Shown here: positions 8,632 through 17,185 of the stretch, one piece after another
How the letters are laid out: the number at the start of each line of letters is the position of its first letter
Position numbering within the stretch: position 1 is the stretch's first letter
NCBI RefSeq assembly: GCF_000473265.1
Contig: NZ_KI421511.1
Location: 3,819,560-3,883,559 of the forward strand
Origin: Amycolatopsis thermoflava N1165
GTDB lineage: Bacteria > Actinomycetota > Actinomycetes > Mycobacteriales > Pseudonocardiaceae
DNA: 64,000 nucleotides
Direction: 5' to 3'
Notes under the pieces: model-generated
Told to the model about the DNA's origin: nothing
Databases searched by the model: none
Seen by the model: only the letters and a program-made list of their open reading frames with translations
Made by a program: the position numbers and the translations under genes

Positions 8632-9291
8632 TCATCCCTGCTCGTGCTCCCGGAACCGCCGCACCCGCTCCTCGAGGTCGCCGGCGTCGTAGGACGGGCT
8701 GCGGAAGCCGGAGATCAGCGTGGCGCAGTACTCCCGGGACAGGAACTCCGCATCCCACTTACCGCCGGGCTTGGCCCACTGGTAGGTGTGGTTGTGCATG
8801 TTGAGGAACTGCAGCATCGCCAGGCGCGCGTCCATCTTGCGGAACGCGCCCGTCTCCATCGCCTCCACGAGCAGGTCCCGCACGATCTTCTCGAACTCCT
8901 GCCGCTGGTGGAGCAGCCGCGTTCGGTTCGCACCGCGCAGGTGCCGGTAGTCGTGTTCGTAGACCCAGATGTGGTCGAGCCGAGCCAGGATGAGCTCCAG
9001 CAGGGTCTGGGACAGCAGTCGCAGGCGCAGGACCGGATCCTCGTCCAGGGCCGCGATCCGCCGGGCAGCCGCCAGCAACGGGTTCAGGACGCGGTTCTGG
9101 ATCTCGACGAGAAGGTTCTCCTTGGACCCGATGTAGTAGTACAGCGCACCCTTCGCAAGGCCGGCGACCTGCCCGATCTCGGCGATCCCGGTGGCCGCGT
9201 AACCCTGCTTGGCGAACAGCCGCGCCGCCTGGTCGATGATCTCCTGCCGCTTGATCTCGTAACCCGGCCCGTGCCCTGGTGGTCTTGGCAT
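8632..9291 (-). CDS. TetR-family transcriptional regulator of the adjacent ketone-metabolism operon
   Basis: A 219-residue TetR/AcrR repressor. The helix-turn-helix is in the first ~60 residues (AARLFAKQGYAATGIAEIGQ, then KGALYYYIGSKENLL). The rest is the all-helical ligand domain, similar in style to regulators of acyl-CoA and steroid catabolism (KstR2-like group). The ATG at 9291 gives MPRPPGHGPGYEIKRQEIID; the frame stays open upstream, but nothing there looks conserved. It is divergent from the operon starting at 9480, and a near-perfect 28-bp palindrome lies between the two, so autoregulation plus control of that operon is likely. An acyl-CoA inducer would fit the pathway but is an inference. 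Confidence 0.88.
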   Translation of the reverse strand: MPRPPGHGPGYEIKRQEIIDQAARLFAKQGYAATGIAEIGQVAGLAKGALYYYIGSKENLLVEIQNRVLNPLLAAARRIAALDEDPVLRLRLLSQTLLELILARLDHIWVYEHDYRHLRGANRTRLLHQRQEFEKIVRDLLVEAMETGAFRKMDARLAMLQFLNMHNHTYQWAKPGGKWDAEFLSREYCATLISGFRSPSYDAGDLEERVRRFREHEQG

Positions 9292-9418
9292 GACACCAGA
9301 GCCTATTCCGCTCGCACCACGTCGTGCTCGCTCACCCACCGTCCACACCGATCACGGAAGCTCACCCGGTCCGGGCTTGTCAGGTTCCGACCCGCGCCTT
9401 AGAGTGCTTCCCGTCACC

Positions 9419-9446
9419 GTTTCGTAGACCGACTGGTACACGAAAC
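9419..9446. promoter_or_regulatory. 28-bp palindromic operator for the divergent TetR
   Basis: Arms 9419-9430 (GTTTCGTAGACC) and 9435-9446 (GGTACACGAAAC) match at 10 of 12 positions when folded, around the spacer GACT. It lies 128 bp upstream of the TetR start and 34 bp upstream of the GTG of the first operon gene. Size, symmetry and the ACC-N4-GGT centre are typical of TetR-family operators. Binding by the 8632 product is inferred from position. Confidence 0.75.
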
Positions 9447-9479
9447 AAATCCACCGGCAGCACACTGGAGTGATGGCCC

Positions 9480-9746
9480 GTGAGTGATGAGAAGTCCCCT
9501 GCTCCGCAAGGCCTTTCCGTGCCGCGGGAGGACGTTTCCGAAGAGGACCTGCGCGCGTTGGGCGTCGAGCTCGCCCGCGACTTCCCCGGCAGCACCGCCG
9601 CCGACTTCCGGCGCTACCCGGTGCTGTCCGAGGGCGGCTGGTTCACCGTCGTGAAACACCAGAAGACGCTCGAGTCGGTGGCCCGCGAGCCGGGCCCGCT
9701 GCTCGGCCCGATCGCTCTGGCCTCCGACGGCCTCGACGTCAACTGA
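9480..9746 (+). CDS. Small protein of unknown function, first gene of the carboxylase-like operon
   Basis: An 88-residue, cysteine-free protein that starts with GTG preceded by GGAG. It contains the segment ADFRRYPVLSEGGWFTVVKH in its centre, and ends 16 bp before the hydantoinase A gene. I do not recognise a family. Acetone and acetophenone carboxylases have a small extra subunit beside their two large ones, and the position here invites that comparison. Acetone carboxylase gamma is longer and binds zinc through cysteines, which this protein lacks. Codon use is like that of the neighbours and the operon spacing supports a real gene. Confidence 0.6.
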   Translation: MSDEKSPAPQGLSVPREDVSEEDLRALGVELARDFPGSTAADFRRYPVLSEGGWFTVVKHQKTLESVAREPGPLLGPIALASDGLDVN

Positions 9747-9762
9747 GAAGGGAGAAGCCACC

Positions 9763-11793
9763 ATGATCGGAGTCGATGTCGGCGGGACGTTCACGGACGT
9801 CGTGGCCATCGAGGACGGCAAGATCAAGACCGTCAAAGTCGCCACGGACGTGCGCACCACCGAGCGGGGCGTGCTCAAGGGAGCCGAAGAGATCGGCGTC
9901 GAGGCGGCCGAGGTCTTCAACCACGCCAGCACCCACGGCCTCAACGCCGTGATCACCCGCCGGCTGCCCAAGATCGCGTTCCTCACCACCGAGGGTCACC
10001 GCGACATCCTCGACGTCGGGCGCACCTGGCGACCCGTCGAGGGCCTGATGAACCCGGCGTGGCGCCGTTCCTACGGCGACGCCAACCGCCCGCTGGTGCC
10101 CCGTTATCTTCGCCGCGGTATCCGCGAGCGGCTCACCGCCGACGGTGGTGTGCTGATCCCGCTCGACGAGGACCAGACCCGCGCCGAACTCGCGGTGCTG
10201 CGCCGCTGCGGCGTCGAGGGCGTGGCGATCTGCCTGATCAACGCCTACGTCAACGACCACCACGAGGAGCGCCTGCGCCAGCTGGTGCAGGAGGAACTGG
10301 GCGACATCCCGGTGTCGATCTCCAGCGAGGTCTCCCCGCTGGCCAAGGAGTTCGCCCGCGCCTCCACGACCGTCGTCGACGTGTTCATGCGCCTGATCTA
10401 CGGCGAATACACCCGTCGCCTCGACGCCGGACTGCGCGACTTGAAGTTCACCGGCGATCTGAACTTCGCCGACTGCGCCGCCCAGCTGGTTCGCTCCGAC
10501 GTCGCGATGGAGCACCCGTTCCGGATCGTGTTCGCCGGCCCGGCCGCGGGCACCGTCTCCAGTGCACACTTCGGCAGCCTGATCGGCGCCCGGAACCTGC
10601 TGTGCGCGGACGTGGGCGGAACCTCGTGCGACATCAGCATGGTCACCGACGGCACGCCGTTCGTGAACACCACCTTCGAACTGGAACACGACCTCATCGT
10701 CAACGCGTTGTCCAACGAGATCTCCAGCATCGGCGCCGGCGGCGGCAGCCTTGTCACGATCAACGCGGCGGGCGAGCTGAAGGTCGGGCCGGGCAGCGCG
10801 GGCGCGGATCCCGGACCGGCGTGCTACGGCATCGGCGGCACGCAACCCGCGACCACCGACACCTGTCTGCTCATGGGGATCATCGACCCGGACGGTTTCG
10901 CGGGCGGCCGGATGAAACTCGACCCGGAGCTGTCCCGGCAGGCCTTCGAGGCACTGGACACCAAGCTGTCGTTCGAACAGCGCGTGTCCTACGCGTTCAA
11001 CATCGGGATCAACAACATCGCCGAAGGCGTCACCAACATCGCGATCCAGCACGGCGTCGATCCCCGCGACTACAGCCTGGTCGCCTACGGTGCCGCGGGT
11101 CCGATGCTGCTTCCCGCGGTGCTCGACCTGGTGCACGCGGCCGAGGTCATCGTGCCGCCGCACCCCGGCCTGTTCTCCGCGCTGGGCCTCGTCAGCACCG
11201 ACCTGGTCTACGCCGACAGCCGCAGCGCCTACACCCTGCTCACCGCGGAAGCCGCCGAGTCGATCGACAAGGTCTACCGCTCCATGGAACAGCGGCTCTC
11301 GGAGCGGCTGAAGGACGCCGACCGCGGCAAGGTCACCTTCGTCCGCAGCTTCGACGGACGGCTGGCCGGCCAGACCTGGGAGACGCCGTTCATCGCGGTG
11401 CCCAACGGCGAGATCACCGCCGAGGGCGTCGAGCAGATGGTGGCCAACTTCCACGAGGCCTACGCCGAGCGCAGCGGCAACAAGTTCGAGGCGCTGCCGG
11501 TGCAGGGCGTGACCTACCGGGTGCAGGCCGTGGTGAACGCCGACAAGGTCGAGTACCCGGTGCTGCCGGAGCGGCCCGCGGGCGAGCGCCCCGAGCCGAC
11601 CCGGACCCTGACCATCCGCTACCTCACCGACGAAGACCTCCCCGCACACGAGTACCAGCGGGCCGATCTGCGCGCCGGCGACCAGATCCCCGGCCCCGCC
11701 GTGATCAGGGAACCGCTGTCCACCACGTTCCTCGTACCCGGCCAGACCGCCCACGTCGGCTCCCACGGTGAGCTGCGAATTCGCAAGGCGTGA
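9763..11793 (+). CDS. Hydantoinase A / oxoprolinase-type subunit (ketone carboxylase beta-like)
   Basis: A 676-residue ASKHA-fold ATPase. The N-terminus MIGVDVGGTFTDVVAIEDG is the phosphate-1 loop of the HyuA/acetone-carboxylase-beta family, LLCADVGGTSCDISMVTDG (about 283-301) is the second, and SIGAGGGSLVTINAAGELKV follows. In characterised relatives this subunit phosphorylates either an amide (hydantoinase, oxoprolinase) or a ketone enol together with bicarbonate (acetone and acetophenone carboxylases). It is followed by its natural partner, the HyuB-type subunit, after 11 bp. The operon also has three alcohol/ketone dehydrogenases and an acyl-CoA ligase, but no hydantoin hydrolase or amino-acid racemase, which favours ketone carboxylation over hydantoin hydrolysis. 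GGGAG precedes ATG 9763. Confidence 0.82.
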   Translation: MIGVDVGGTFTDVVAIEDGKIKTVKVATDVRTTERGVLKGAEEIGVEAAEVFNHASTHGLNAVITRRLPKIAFLTTEGHRDILDVGRTWRPVEGLMNPAWRRSYGDANRPLVPRYLRRGIRERLTADGGVLIPLDEDQTRAELAVLRRCGVEGVAICLINAYVNDHHEERLRQLVQEELGDIPVSISSEVSPLAKEFARASTTVVDVFMRLIYGEYTRRLDAGLRDLKFTGDLNFADCAAQLVRSDVAMEHPFRIVFAGPAAGTVSSAHFGSLIGARNLLCADVGGTSCDISMVTDGTPFVNTTFELEHDLIVNALSNEISSIGAGGGSLVTINAAGELKVGPGSAGADPGPACYGIGGTQPATTDTCLLMGIIDPDGFAGGRMKLDPELSRQAFEALDTKLSFEQRVSYAFNIGINNIAEGVTNIAIQHGVDPRDYSLVAYGAAGPMLLPAVLDLVHAAEVIVPPHPGLFSALGLVSTDLVYADSRSAYTLLTAEAAESIDKVYRSMEQRLSERLKDADRGKVTFVRSFDGRLAGQTWETPFIAVPNGEITAEGVEQMVANFHEAYAERSGNKFEALPVQGVTYRVQAVVNADKVEYPVLPERPAGERPEPTRTLTIRYLTDEDLPAHEYQRADLRAGDQIPGPAVIREPLSTTFLVPGQTAHVGSHGELRIRKA

Positions 11794-11804
11794 AGGAGAA
11801 ACCC

Positions 11805-13736
11805 GTGACCGTTTCACTCAAGGACCTCGACGATGCGCAGTTCGCCGAGCGGTATGGCGCCGACCGGTTCACCGCGACGGTGCTGTCCAGCCGGATGCGC
11901 TACATCGTGCAGCACATGTGCACCGGGTTGCTCAACAACGCGTTCTCGCTGATCCTGCGCGACTGGTACGACTTCGCGGCCACCATCTCCGGACCGCCGG
12001 AGCAGAACTACCCGATGTCGTCGGTGAGCAACAGCCTCGCGATGTTCCTCGGCACCATGTCCGAGGCGGTCCGCAACACCATCGAAGAGTACGGGCCGGA
12101 GAACTTGCGTCCCGGCGACGTGGTGATCTGCAACGACCCGTACCGCGCGGGCAACCACGTCAACGACATCTGCTTCATCCGGCCGGTGTTCGCGGACGGC
12201 CGCATCATTTCCTTCGTCACGCTGCGCGCCCACCAGCTGGACATGGGCGGCGTCGTGCCCGCCGGGTTCAGCGGCACCAAGCGCAACGTCTACGAGAACG
12301 GCCTGGTCATCGCACCGACCCTGCTCTACCGGGACGACAAGCCGGTCAAGTCCGCGTTCAACCTGATCTTCGACAACGCTCGCTACTGCGCGCTGCTGCT
12401 GCCCGACATCAAGACCATCTACGCGAACCTGTTGCTGGGCGAGCAGCTGATCCAGGAAAGCGTCGCACGCTACGGGGTCGAGGCCTACCTCGGGGCTATC
12501 CGGTACAGCACCGACGTCTCCGCCGAGGCGATGAGCACCGCGCTGGCCGAGCTGCCCGACGGCGTGTACGAGGCCGAGGAGGGCATCGACTGCGACGGCA
12601 TCGACGACTCGGTCGAATACCGGATCAAGGTCAGGATCACCAAGGCCGGGCACCGCATGGAGCTGGACTTCAGCGGAACCTCGCCGCAGGCGCGCACCAG
12701 CATCAACGCGGGAATCCTGGACACCAAGACCGCCGTCGGTGTCGCACTGAAATTCCTGATCGACCCGGCGACACCGTTCACCTCCGGTGCCTACCGGGAC
12801 ATCGACATCGTGCTGCCCGCCGGGACGTTCATCAGTGCCACCCCACCGGACGGCGCGGTGTTCCTGTACTGGGAGAGCACCGGACCGGTCCTGCTGGCGG
12901 TGTTCCGCGCGCTGGAGAAGGCACTGGGCCGCAAGGCCGTCGGCGGTGATTACGGCTCGCTCAACATCCACAACGCCAACGGTGTGCTCGAGGACGGGAC
13001 GCCGTGGGTGACCACCGCGCAGTGCGGTGGCGAGCACGGCCCGTGGGGCGCCACCGAGGCCGGCGACGCGGACAGCTACTCCGTGGTCTACCAGGCCAAC
13101 AACCTCGATCCGGCGACCGAGGCGATCGAGTCCGAGCTGCCCGCGGTGGTGCTGCGCAAGGAGTACGTCCCGGACAGCTCCGGTGCGGGCACCAACCGCG
13201 GTGGCGCCGCAGTCCTCAAGGACACCCTGTACCTGACCGCGGCCGAGCACTGGTCCAGCCCGCTGCACACCAAGAGCCCCAGCGGTCTCGGGGTGTACGG
13301 CGGCAAGAGCGGCGCGCTCGGTGCGACGTGGCTGTTCCACGCCGAGGACCGCGACGTCGTGCGCACCAGGGAACTGCTCGGGACTTCCGACGAGGTGTAC
13401 GCACGTGCCACCCCGGTGGCCGGGATGCTCGACCCGGAGACCAAGTGCGTCGACCCGGACGGGGAGTACTTCTACTTCGCCAGCACCCCCGTGTGGCACA
13501 CCAAGCCGCACGCGGTGTTCCGCTACCTCACCAATGGCGGTGGCGGCTGGGGCAACCCGCTCGACCGCGACCCGGAACGGGTCAAGCGGGACGTGCGTGA
13601 CGAGTACGTGACAGTCGAGGGCGCCTACCGCGACTACGGCGTCGTCATCACCGGCGATCCGCGCACCGATCCGGAGGGGCTGCGCGTCGACGAAGAAGCC
13701 ACCCGCCGCCGCCGCGCCGAACTGGCCGCTCAGTGA
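11805..13736 (+). CDS. Hydantoinase B-type subunit (ketone carboxylase alpha-like)
   Basis: A 643-residue HyuB-family protein, the partner of the preceding gene. Recognisable parts include DVVICNDPYRAGNHVNDICF and LRAHQLDMGGVVPAGFSGTK in the first third, and NGGGGWGNPLDRDPERV near the C-terminus, which is the family's conserved ending. In acetone carboxylase the equivalent subunit carries the metal site for carboxylation; whether the ligands are conserved here would need an alignment. An in-frame GTG exists at 11790, but GTG 11805 is preferred because AAGGAG lies 6 bp before it. The next gene overlaps the end of this transcript region with only 11 bp between coding sequences. Confidence 0.82.
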   Translation: MTVSLKDLDDAQFAERYGADRFTATVLSSRMRYIVQHMCTGLLNNAFSLILRDWYDFAATISGPPEQNYPMSSVSNSLAMFLGTMSEAVRNTIEEYGPENLRPGDVVICNDPYRAGNHVNDICFIRPVFADGRIISFVTLRAHQLDMGGVVPAGFSGTKRNVYENGLVIAPTLLYRDDKPVKSAFNLIFDNARYCALLLPDIKTIYANLLLGEQLIQESVARYGVEAYLGAIRYSTDVSAEAMSTALAELPDGVYEAEEGIDCDGIDDSVEYRIKVRITKAGHRMELDFSGTSPQARTSINAGILDTKTAVGVALKFLIDPATPFTSGAYRDIDIVLPAGTFISATPPDGAVFLYWESTGPVLLAVFRALEKALGRKAVGGDYGSLNIHNANGVLEDGTPWVTTAQCGGEHGPWGATEAGDADSYSVVYQANNLDPATEAIESELPAVVLRKEYVPDSSGAGTNRGGAAVLKDTLYLTAAEHWSSPLHTKSPSGLGVYGGKSGALGATWLFHAEDRDVVRTRELLGTSDEVYARATPVAGMLDPETKCVDPDGEYFYFASTPVWHTKPHAVFRYLTNGGGGWGNPLDRDPERVKRDVRDEYVTVEGAYRDYGVVITGDPRTDPEGLRVDEEATRRRRAELAAQ

Positions 13737-13747
13737 AGGAGACCAGC

Positions 13748-14149
13748 ATGACATCGATCGAGCTCAACGAGAGCCAACGGGAGCTGCGTGAGCGGTTCGT
13801 GTCCGAACGGGGCTACTGGAACCCCTTCTGGGAGGGGCTGCTCAGCCTGGACCCCGAGTTCTTCGAGGCCTACCTGACCTTCTCGTCGGTGCCGTGGCGC
13901 AAGGGTGTCCTCGAGCCGAAGGTGCGGGAGCTGATCTACACCGCCATCGACGCTTCCACCACGCACCTCTACGAGCCCGGTCTGCGCCAGCACATCCGCA
14001 ACGCGCTGGGCTACGGGGCGACCAAGGAGGAGATCATGGAGGTCCTGGAGCTGACCAGCGTCCTGGGCATCCACACCTGCACTCTCGGCGTGCCGGTGCT
14101 GATGGAGGAACTGGAAGCCCACGAGCGCCGCAACGGCGCCGGCTCGTGA
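13748..14149 (+). CDS. Carboxymuconolactone decarboxylase-family protein without the AhpD CXXC
   Basis: A 133-residue all-helical protein of the CMD/AhpD superfamily. EPKVRELIYTAIDASTTHLY and HIRNALGYGATKEEIMEVLE match the core. The active-site region reads SVLGIHTCTLGVPVL, with a single cysteine, so the thiol peroxidase-type CXXC of AhpD is missing and a gamma-carboxymuconolactone decarboxylase-like or accessory role is more likely. ATG 13748 is chosen over an in-frame GTG at 13733 because AAGGAG precedes it. The stop overlaps the following dehydrogenase start as GTGA. A decarboxylase-fold protein in an operon with a carboxylase is suggestive, but its reaction is unknown. Confidence 0.78.
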   Translation: MTSIELNESQRELRERFVSERGYWNPFWEGLLSLDPEFFEAYLTFSSVPWRKGVLEPKVRELIYTAIDASTTHLYEPGLRQHIRNALGYGATKEEIMEVLELTSVLGIHTCTLGVPVLMEELEAHERRNGAGS

Positions 14150-14889
14150 CCGGTGTTCTCGCCGCGGGCGGCGCCGCCGGGATGCACGGCCGTCAGGCCG
14201 TCGTGACCGGCGCCGCCCGCGGCATCGGCGCGCACATCGCTCGCGAGCTGGCGGCCGCGGGCGCCGAGGTGACAGTGCTCGACGTCAACGACCCCGCCCG
14301 CACCGTCGCCACCATCAGGGCCGAGGGCGGGACCGCCACCGGGCACACGGTGGACGTCACCGACCTGGCCGGGGTGCGCGCGATCCTGTCCGGGTTGCCC
14401 GCACTCGACGCGCTGGTCACCTCGGCGGCGGTGTACGGCGACACGGTGTCCGTCGACGACCTTGACGAGTCCGAAGTGGACCACGTGCTGGGCGTCAACG
14501 TGAAGGGCACCCTGTGGACCATCAAGGCGGCGTTGCCGCTCCTGCGACGGCACGGTGGCCGCGTGGTCTGCATCGGCTCCGTCGCGGGCAAGGTCGGCGG
14601 TGTGCTCGCCGGGCCGCACTATGTGGCAAGCAAGGGCGCCGTGCACGCGATGGTCAAGTGGCTCGCCAAGACCGAAGCGGCGCACGGGATCACCGCCAAC
14701 GGCGTGGCTCCCGGAGTGGTGGACACCGAAATGGTCGCCGGTCGCGGCTACCGGCCGGATTACTGCCCGCTGGGCAGGCTCGCCCAGCCGGAGGAGATCG
14801 CGCGGGTGGCGGCGTTCCTCGCCTCCCCCGCGGCCAGCTACATGACCGGCGCCGTGGTCGACGTCAACGGCGGATACGCGATGGGTTGA
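14146..14889 (+). CDS. Short-chain dehydrogenase/reductase (first of three in the operon)
   Basis: A 247-residue classical SDR that oxidises or reduces an alcohol/ketone with NAD(P). The nucleotide loop is VVTGAARGIGAHIA, and DVTDLAG marks the next strand. The catalytic Ser is in CIGSVAGK, and Tyr and Lys are in HYVASKGAVHAM. The usual NNAG reads TSAAVYG, a small departure. The start GTG overlaps the preceding stop by 4 bp; an alternative ATG at 14182 would trim 12 residues that are not part of the fold. A lone TGAA-type coupling to the next SDR is absent, as 11 bp separate them. Confidence 0.85.
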   Translation: MTGVLAAGGAAGMHGRQAVVTGAARGIGAHIARELAAAGAEVTVLDVNDPARTVATIRAEGGTATGHTVDVTDLAGVRAILSGLPALDALVTSAAVYGDTVSVDDLDESEVDHVLGVNVKGTLWTIKAALPLLRRHGGRVVCIGSVAGKVGGVLAGPHYVASKGAVHAMVKWLAKTEAAHGITANGVAPGVVDTEMVAGRGYRPDYCPLGRLAQPEEIARVAAFLASPAASYMTGAVVDVNGGYAMG

Positions 14890-14900
14890 GAGGAAACAAC

Positions 14901-15674
14901 ATGGACTGCGCTGTCATCACCGGAGCTGCCTCCGGTATCGGGCGGGCCTGCGCGGTGCGCCTGGCCGCGACGGGGGCGACCGTCGCGCTGCTCGACGTCA
15001 ACGGGGCGAGCGGCACCCTGCGGGAGATCGAGGAACACGGCGGCAAGGCCACCGAGTACGCGGTCGACGTCACCGACGACGACGCCGTGCGGGACGTGAT
15101 CGGTGCCCTGCCCGGGGCGCCGCGGGTACTGGTCAACGCCGCGGGCATCATCGTGCGCAAGAAGCTGCTCGAGTGCTCGGTCGAGGAGTGGCGGCGCGTG
15201 GTCGACGTCAACCTCACCGGTTACTTCATCCTGCTGCGGCACGTCATCCCGGCCATGACCGAGGCGGGCGGGGGTTCGATCGTGCAGATCGCCTCGATCG
15301 CCGGGCACACCGGGTACGGGTTCTCCTCCTACACCGCGGCCAAGGGCGGGGTGCTCGCACTGACCAAGCAGCTCGCCGCCGAACTGGCCGAGCACCGGAT
15401 CCGCATCAACTCGGTGAGCCCGGGTGTGGTCCAGAGCGGGTTGAACCGGGACACCCTGGCCAACCAGGCCATCCGTTCGGCCACTGTGGACAACATCCCG
15501 CTCGGACGGCTGGGTGAACCGGACGACATCGCGCGCGTCGTCGCCTTCCTCGCCGGCCCCGAGTCCGACTTCGTCACCGGGGCCGACCTGGTCGCCGATG
15601 GCGGCATGATCAGCACGATCCACTGGGGCAAGGCGGGCGCACAACTGCACAGCTTCCACACGGAGGAGCGCTGA
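14901..15674 (+). CDS. Short-chain dehydrogenase/reductase (second)
   Basis: A 257-residue SDR. VITGAASGIGRACAVRLAA is the cofactor loop and LLDVN suggests NAD preference through the Asp. NAAGI is the structural motif, and the triad is Ser in QIASIAGH with Tyr and Lys in YTAAKGG. The C-terminus GADLVADGGMIST is followed by an extension of about 20 residues. ATG 14901 is preceded by GAGAGGAA. The stop shares one base with the ATG of the acyl-CoA ligase. With two other SDRs in the operon, different steps or stereoisomers of one substrate are likely. Confidence 0.87.
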   Translation: MDCAVITGAASGIGRACAVRLAATGATVALLDVNGASGTLREIEEHGGKATEYAVDVTDDDAVRDVIGALPGAPRVLVNAAGIIVRKKLLECSVEEWRRVVDVNLTGYFILLRHVIPAMTEAGGGSIVQIASIAGHTGYGFSSYTAAKGGVLALTKQLAAELAEHRIRINSVSPGVVQSGLNRDTLANQAIRSATVDNIPLGRLGEPDDIARVVAFLAGPESDFVTGADLVADGGMISTIHWGKAGAQLHSFHTEER

Positions 15675-17185
15675 TGTACAACTTCGCCGCCGTGCTCGAG
15701 CACAACCTGGGCCGCTACCCGGACAAGGTCGTGCTGTCCCAGGGCGAGCACCACCTGACCAACCGCGAGCTGGCCGCCAGGGTGCACGCGCTGGCCGCCG
15801 GCCTGCGTGAACTGGGCATCGGCCGCGGTGACATCGTCGCGCTGCTGCTCTACAACCACATCGAATTCGTCGAGACGGTGCTCGCGCTCAACCACCTCGG
15901 TGCGGCGTTCCTGCCGTTGAACTACCGGCTCTCCCCCGCCGAATGGGACTACATCGTCGGCAACGCCGAGGCGGCGGCGATCCTCACCGAGCCGGAGTTC
16001 GCCGACGCCGCGTCGGCGATCCCGGTCCGGAACCGGCTGATGCTCGGCGAGCGGCGGGAGGGCTGGGCGTCCTACGACGACCTGGTGGCACGGCACCTCG
16101 GCGAGGTGGTGCCGATCGAGGACGTCGGCCCGGATACGCTCCAGCGCCTGATGTACACCTCCGGCACCACCTCCCGCCCGAAGGGTGTGTGCATCACCCA
16201 CGCCAACCTGCTGTACAAGAACCTCGGCCAGATCGTGGAATTCGGCATCACCAGTGCGGACACCACGCTGGTGTGCGGACCGCTCTACCACGTGGGCGGG
16301 CTCGACCTGCCCGCACTGGCGACCCTGCACGCCGGCGGTTCGCTGATCCTCACGCGGAAGTTCGACGCAGCCGAGGTCGTCGACATCATCGAGCGGGAAC
16401 GTCCGACCAACGTCTGGCTCGCCCCCTCGATGATGAACGCACTGCTGCACCTGCCAGGGCTCACCGAACGGGACACCTCCTCGATCCGGTTCATCATCGG
16501 CGGCGGGGAGAAGATGCCGGTGCCGCTCATCGAGCGCATCCGCGCCGCGTTCCCCGCCGCGTGGTTCGCCGACGCCTACGGGCTCACCGAGACCGTCTCC
16601 GGCGACACGTTCAACGACGCCGAGCACATGCTGTCGAAGGTCGGGTCGGTCGGCAGGCCGGTCGCGCACCTGCGAGTGCGCATCGTCGACGACACCGGCC
16701 GCGAGGTGCCGCGCGGTGAGCTCGGTGAGATCGCGCTCTCCGGCCCCAAGGTGTTCGCGGGGTACTGGCGCGACCCCGAGGCGACGGCCAAGGCCTTGCG
16801 CGACGGGTGGTTCCACACCGGCGACATCGGCCGGATCGACCACGACGGCTACCTCTACGTCGAGGACCGGAAGAAGGACATGATCGTCTCCGGCGGGGAG
16901 AACATCGCCACGCCTGAGGTCGAGCGCGTCCTCTACGAGCACCCCGACGTCGTGGAGGCCGCGGTCGTGGGCATGCCCCACGAGCGGTGGGGCGAGGTGC
17001 CGAAGGCCTTCGTCGTGCTGCGGCCCGGCGCCGACGTGGACACCGCCGGACTCGTCGCGTTCTGCCGCGAACGCCTCGCGAAGTTCAAGGTACCCGCAGA
17101 GATCCAGTTCATCGATCAGCTCCCGCGCACGCCGTCGGGCAAGGTGCTCAAGCGCGACCTGCGGTCCCTGCCGGTGATCGCGTGA
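15674..17185 (+). CDS. AMP-forming acyl-CoA synthetase/ligase
   Basis: A 503-residue ANL-superfamily ligase that activates a carboxylic acid as acyl-AMP and then acyl-CoA. The ATP loop is MYTSGTTSRPKGVC (about 156-169). ADAYGLTETVSGD supplies the A5 motif, and GWFHTGDIGRIDHDGYLYVE with DRKKDMIVSGGENI is the hinge region. PSGKVLKRDLR near the end holds the catalytic Lys. In the acetophenone pathway a dedicated ligase activates the benzoylacetate made by the carboxylase. This gene could play the same part for the local HyuA/HyuB-type pair, although a fatty or aromatic acid substrate is equally possible from sequence alone. Confidence 0.9.
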   Translation: MYNFAAVLEHNLGRYPDKVVLSQGEHHLTNRELAARVHALAAGLRELGIGRGDIVALLLYNHIEFVETVLALNHLGAAFLPLNYRLSPAEWDYIVGNAEAAAILTEPEFADAASAIPVRNRLMLGERREGWASYDDLVARHLGEVVPIEDVGPDTLQRLMYTSGTTSRPKGVCITHANLLYKNLGQIVEFGITSADTTLVCGPLYHVGGLDLPALATLHAGGSLILTRKFDAAEVVDIIERERPTNVWLAPSMMNALLHLPGLTERDTSSIRFIIGGGEKMPVPLIERIRAAFPAAWFADAYGLTETVSGDTFNDAEHMLSKVGSVGRPVAHLRVRIVDDTGREVPRGELGEIALSGPKVFAGYWRDPEATAKALRDGWFHTGDIGRIDHDGYLYVEDRKKDMIVSGGENIATPEVERVLYEHPDVVEAAVVGMPHERWGEVPKAFVVLRPGADVDTAGLVAFCRERLAKFKVPAEIQFIDQLPRTPSGKVLKRDLRSLPVIA

